In this document: positions 62,237-64,000 of the stretch, piece by piece
Layout: each line of letters opens with the position of its first letter
Numbering within the stretch: the first letter of the stretch is position 1
Source: Valencia hispanica
Lineage: Eukaryota > Chordata > Actinopteri > Cyprinodontiformes > Valenciidae
Reading direction: 5' to 3'
DNA: 64,000 bases
Assembly (NCBI GenBank): GCA_963556495.2
Contig: OY747712.1
Span: 20,867,735 to 20,931,734, forward strand
The notes under the pieces: generated by a model
What the model saw: the letters and a program-made list of their open reading frames with translations, nothing else
What the model was told of the DNA's origin: nothing
The model's database searches: none
Made by a program: the position numbers and the translations under genes

Positions 62237-64000
62237 TCTAATCTTTTCCACTCTGCACACACTGTGAGCAAACATATCTACTTCGTGCTTGCATTTTAAA
62301 ATAGCAGGAAAATGTTAGAAGTATTACTCAGTCTCCGACTGGCAGTCTGAGTTAGCATCTGGAAATATCTTCAGTGAATATGTAATCATCTGCATTTGAG
62401 TAATTTAGGTATTTTTCATTCTGTGGCTTTCTCAGCTGTCTTTCTCTACCTTAGGGCTGCTCGATCTTTAAAACCCCCGTTCTGAGGTTGTTCTAAAGCA
62501 AATATTGCCAAGAAGGCATTATTATTGGGGTTTTTTGAAAAAAGTGTTGTGAAAGAATGAAAATTGGTTTTAGTGAGAGAGAATTGGGAAAAAAGTTTAC
62601 ACAAAAGGACAAAAGGTTAATTAGATAAGAGGATAAATGAGTTGGAACAATCTATTGTGATTTCGCTCTCCTTCAGGCTTTGCTGTAGCTGCTGGTCTCC
62701 ACAGGGAGTACTGCTGTGAGGCACCCCATCAGCCATGATTGATTAAATGGGCCTGATGAGTTGTAGTCATGCATAAAACCTCTTGGGGTATTCAGGGAGG
62801 TAAAACCAACTGTGATCTGCGACGGAAAAATAGTTATTAGTCTGTCAGTCCAATGTGTCATTAAAACTTCTAAATATATCTAAATAACATTCTATTCTAT
62901 ATAATTAGCAAACTCTGAGTATTTCTGTGTAACTCAGTTTGGATAAAATCCATTAGCTGTTTTAAGTGGAAAGGCTAGTCATTGAAGAGCAATTATATAG
63001 CTTTCAAAAGCATTTAACAGAATTGTTATAGGGTTATCATACAACTAGCCAGTTAAAGAGAGGTTTTTCAAATGAGTCATTACACAAGAAGATGCTGAGA
63101 AAGAAGCTGAAAAATATAGTTTGGCTACAAAGTATACTTTTCATACATTCATTTTGTAATTCTCCTATTCTCCTACACATTTTAAATAACAGAAATGTTT
63201 GGGCTGACATTTTTGGATTCTGTGTTAAACTGCTTTGTTTGAATTATGATAGGGCTTTCACTTTTCCTATATCTAAAATTCATTTGTATTTTAGAGTTTC
63301 TGACTAAATAGCAGAACATTGTTCTTTTGTGTTTCCTGGCAGGAGAAAACTGTGAGATAAAGAAGAGAGCCTGGGTGGTTTTAATTGCGAAAAGAGGGAT
63401 TCAACCATTTAGCAGTCACTTTGTCTGCTGAGACATAAGGCAAACGCTTGTGCATAGTGAGATTTCCAATGTTTGTGGTGTCAAGAGTTATCAAAGGCAA
63501 AGGTTTTCTTCTGGTGTTCAGGTGGATCATTTAAGCAATTACACTGATGTTAAAAATCCAACATGATGTTTATAAACATCATGTTGGATTATTTAACCAA
63601 AATGCCTTATATGAAACATTTTGAAGAAATTGAATAGATTAACTCATTTTGTCAACCACTTAGGAGGATGAGACTGATTTCTATAATTTGTCTTTTAATG
63701 TAAAAGTAAAACGAAGAAAAATAAACTTATGATCAAATTCTGAATTTGATAGAGATAAAAAATGGAGAGCAATAAAAGCTTCATATCATCATATTTTATT
63801 TTTCAAGCAAAAGTTGACCTTTAAGGTAAAAGAAAAAGGTTTTGTTAAAAGGTCATAAGAAGGTCATATCTCACCTGCAGTTGGTTTGCATCCTTATTAA
63901 GATTTAGGATGGTACAAAATATTTCTCCTTGCATATCTCTCATACTTTACATGTGGTTCTAAGATTAAAAAAAAACAATAGTATATGAGAAAGGCTTTCA
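62237..64000. other. No gene seen; one perfect palindrome
   Basis: AT-rich sequence with no coding character; the palindrome at 63555-63590 is listed separately. Confidence 0.45.
63555..63590. repeat. Perfect 36-bp palindrome
   Basis: AATCCAACATGATGTTTA is followed immediately by its exact reverse complement. The arms extend imperfectly by about 7 bp on each side (TGTTAAA against ATTTAACC, with one bulge). Confidence 0.93.

Overview
This is a eukaryotic window, almost certainly from a teleost fish and probably a percomorph. It holds one clearly recognisable host gene with short, consensus-spliced exons. Nearly everything else I can identify consists of typical teleost repeats: several Tc1/mariner families, L2/CR1- and RTE-like LINEs, hAT elements with 8-bp target duplications, a Ty3/gypsy remnant, and (TA)n, (GATA)n and (GT)n microsatellites. 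No bacterial-style operon, CRISPR array or intact RNA gene was seen.

The host gene is atp6v0b, the V-ATPase proteolipid subunit c''. It lies on the minus strand in eight coding exons between 36127 and 29119. Every junction is GT-AG, the phases join without a break, and the product is 205 or 211 residues depending on which start is used. A CpG-containing promoter region lies just above 36127, and candidate poly(A) signals lie near 28360 and 27470.

Layout. 1-11 kb: a decayed Tc1, a good candidate orphan exon at 4486-4557 (minus strand), and two short hAT elements with exact 8-bp duplications. 11-16 kb: an L2-like LINE fragment with endonuclease remnants, a (TA)n tract, a hAT (BED-finger) transposase scrap and a Tc1 scrap. 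18-27 kb: Tc1 and RTE-like scraps, a hAT MITE inside a Tc1, a CpG-richer patch near 25.2-25.6 kb with a possible minus-strand first exon, and an L2 3' end inside a Tc1. 27-36 kb: atp6v0b, with Tc1 pieces in its introns and a 27-bp-arm perfect hairpin in intron 1. 38-40 kb: a 984-bp hAT element inserted into a fold-back repeat. 40.8-45.1 kb: two Tc1 elements joined end to end, the second split by a 1744-bp L2 LINE with a 6-bp target duplication. 48-51 kb: a likely solo LTR and a gypsy pol remnant. 53-56 kb: a terminal-inverted-repeat element and a decayed two-exon gene-like repeat. 57-59 kb: a CR1/Rex-like LINE abutting a large mirror-arranged (TATC)n-(TA)n-(GATA)n tract. 60.7-62.2 kb: a common teleost repeat, an L2 3' scrap and a GC-rich proline-rich open frame. 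The remainder is AT-rich sequence in which I see no gene.

The genes do not form a pathway. The biology shown is one housekeeping ion-pump gene in a repeat-rich neighbourhood with several layers of nested transposition. Repeat family names are assigned from recognisable protein motifs, terminal repeats, target duplications and remembered similarity; no database search was run.
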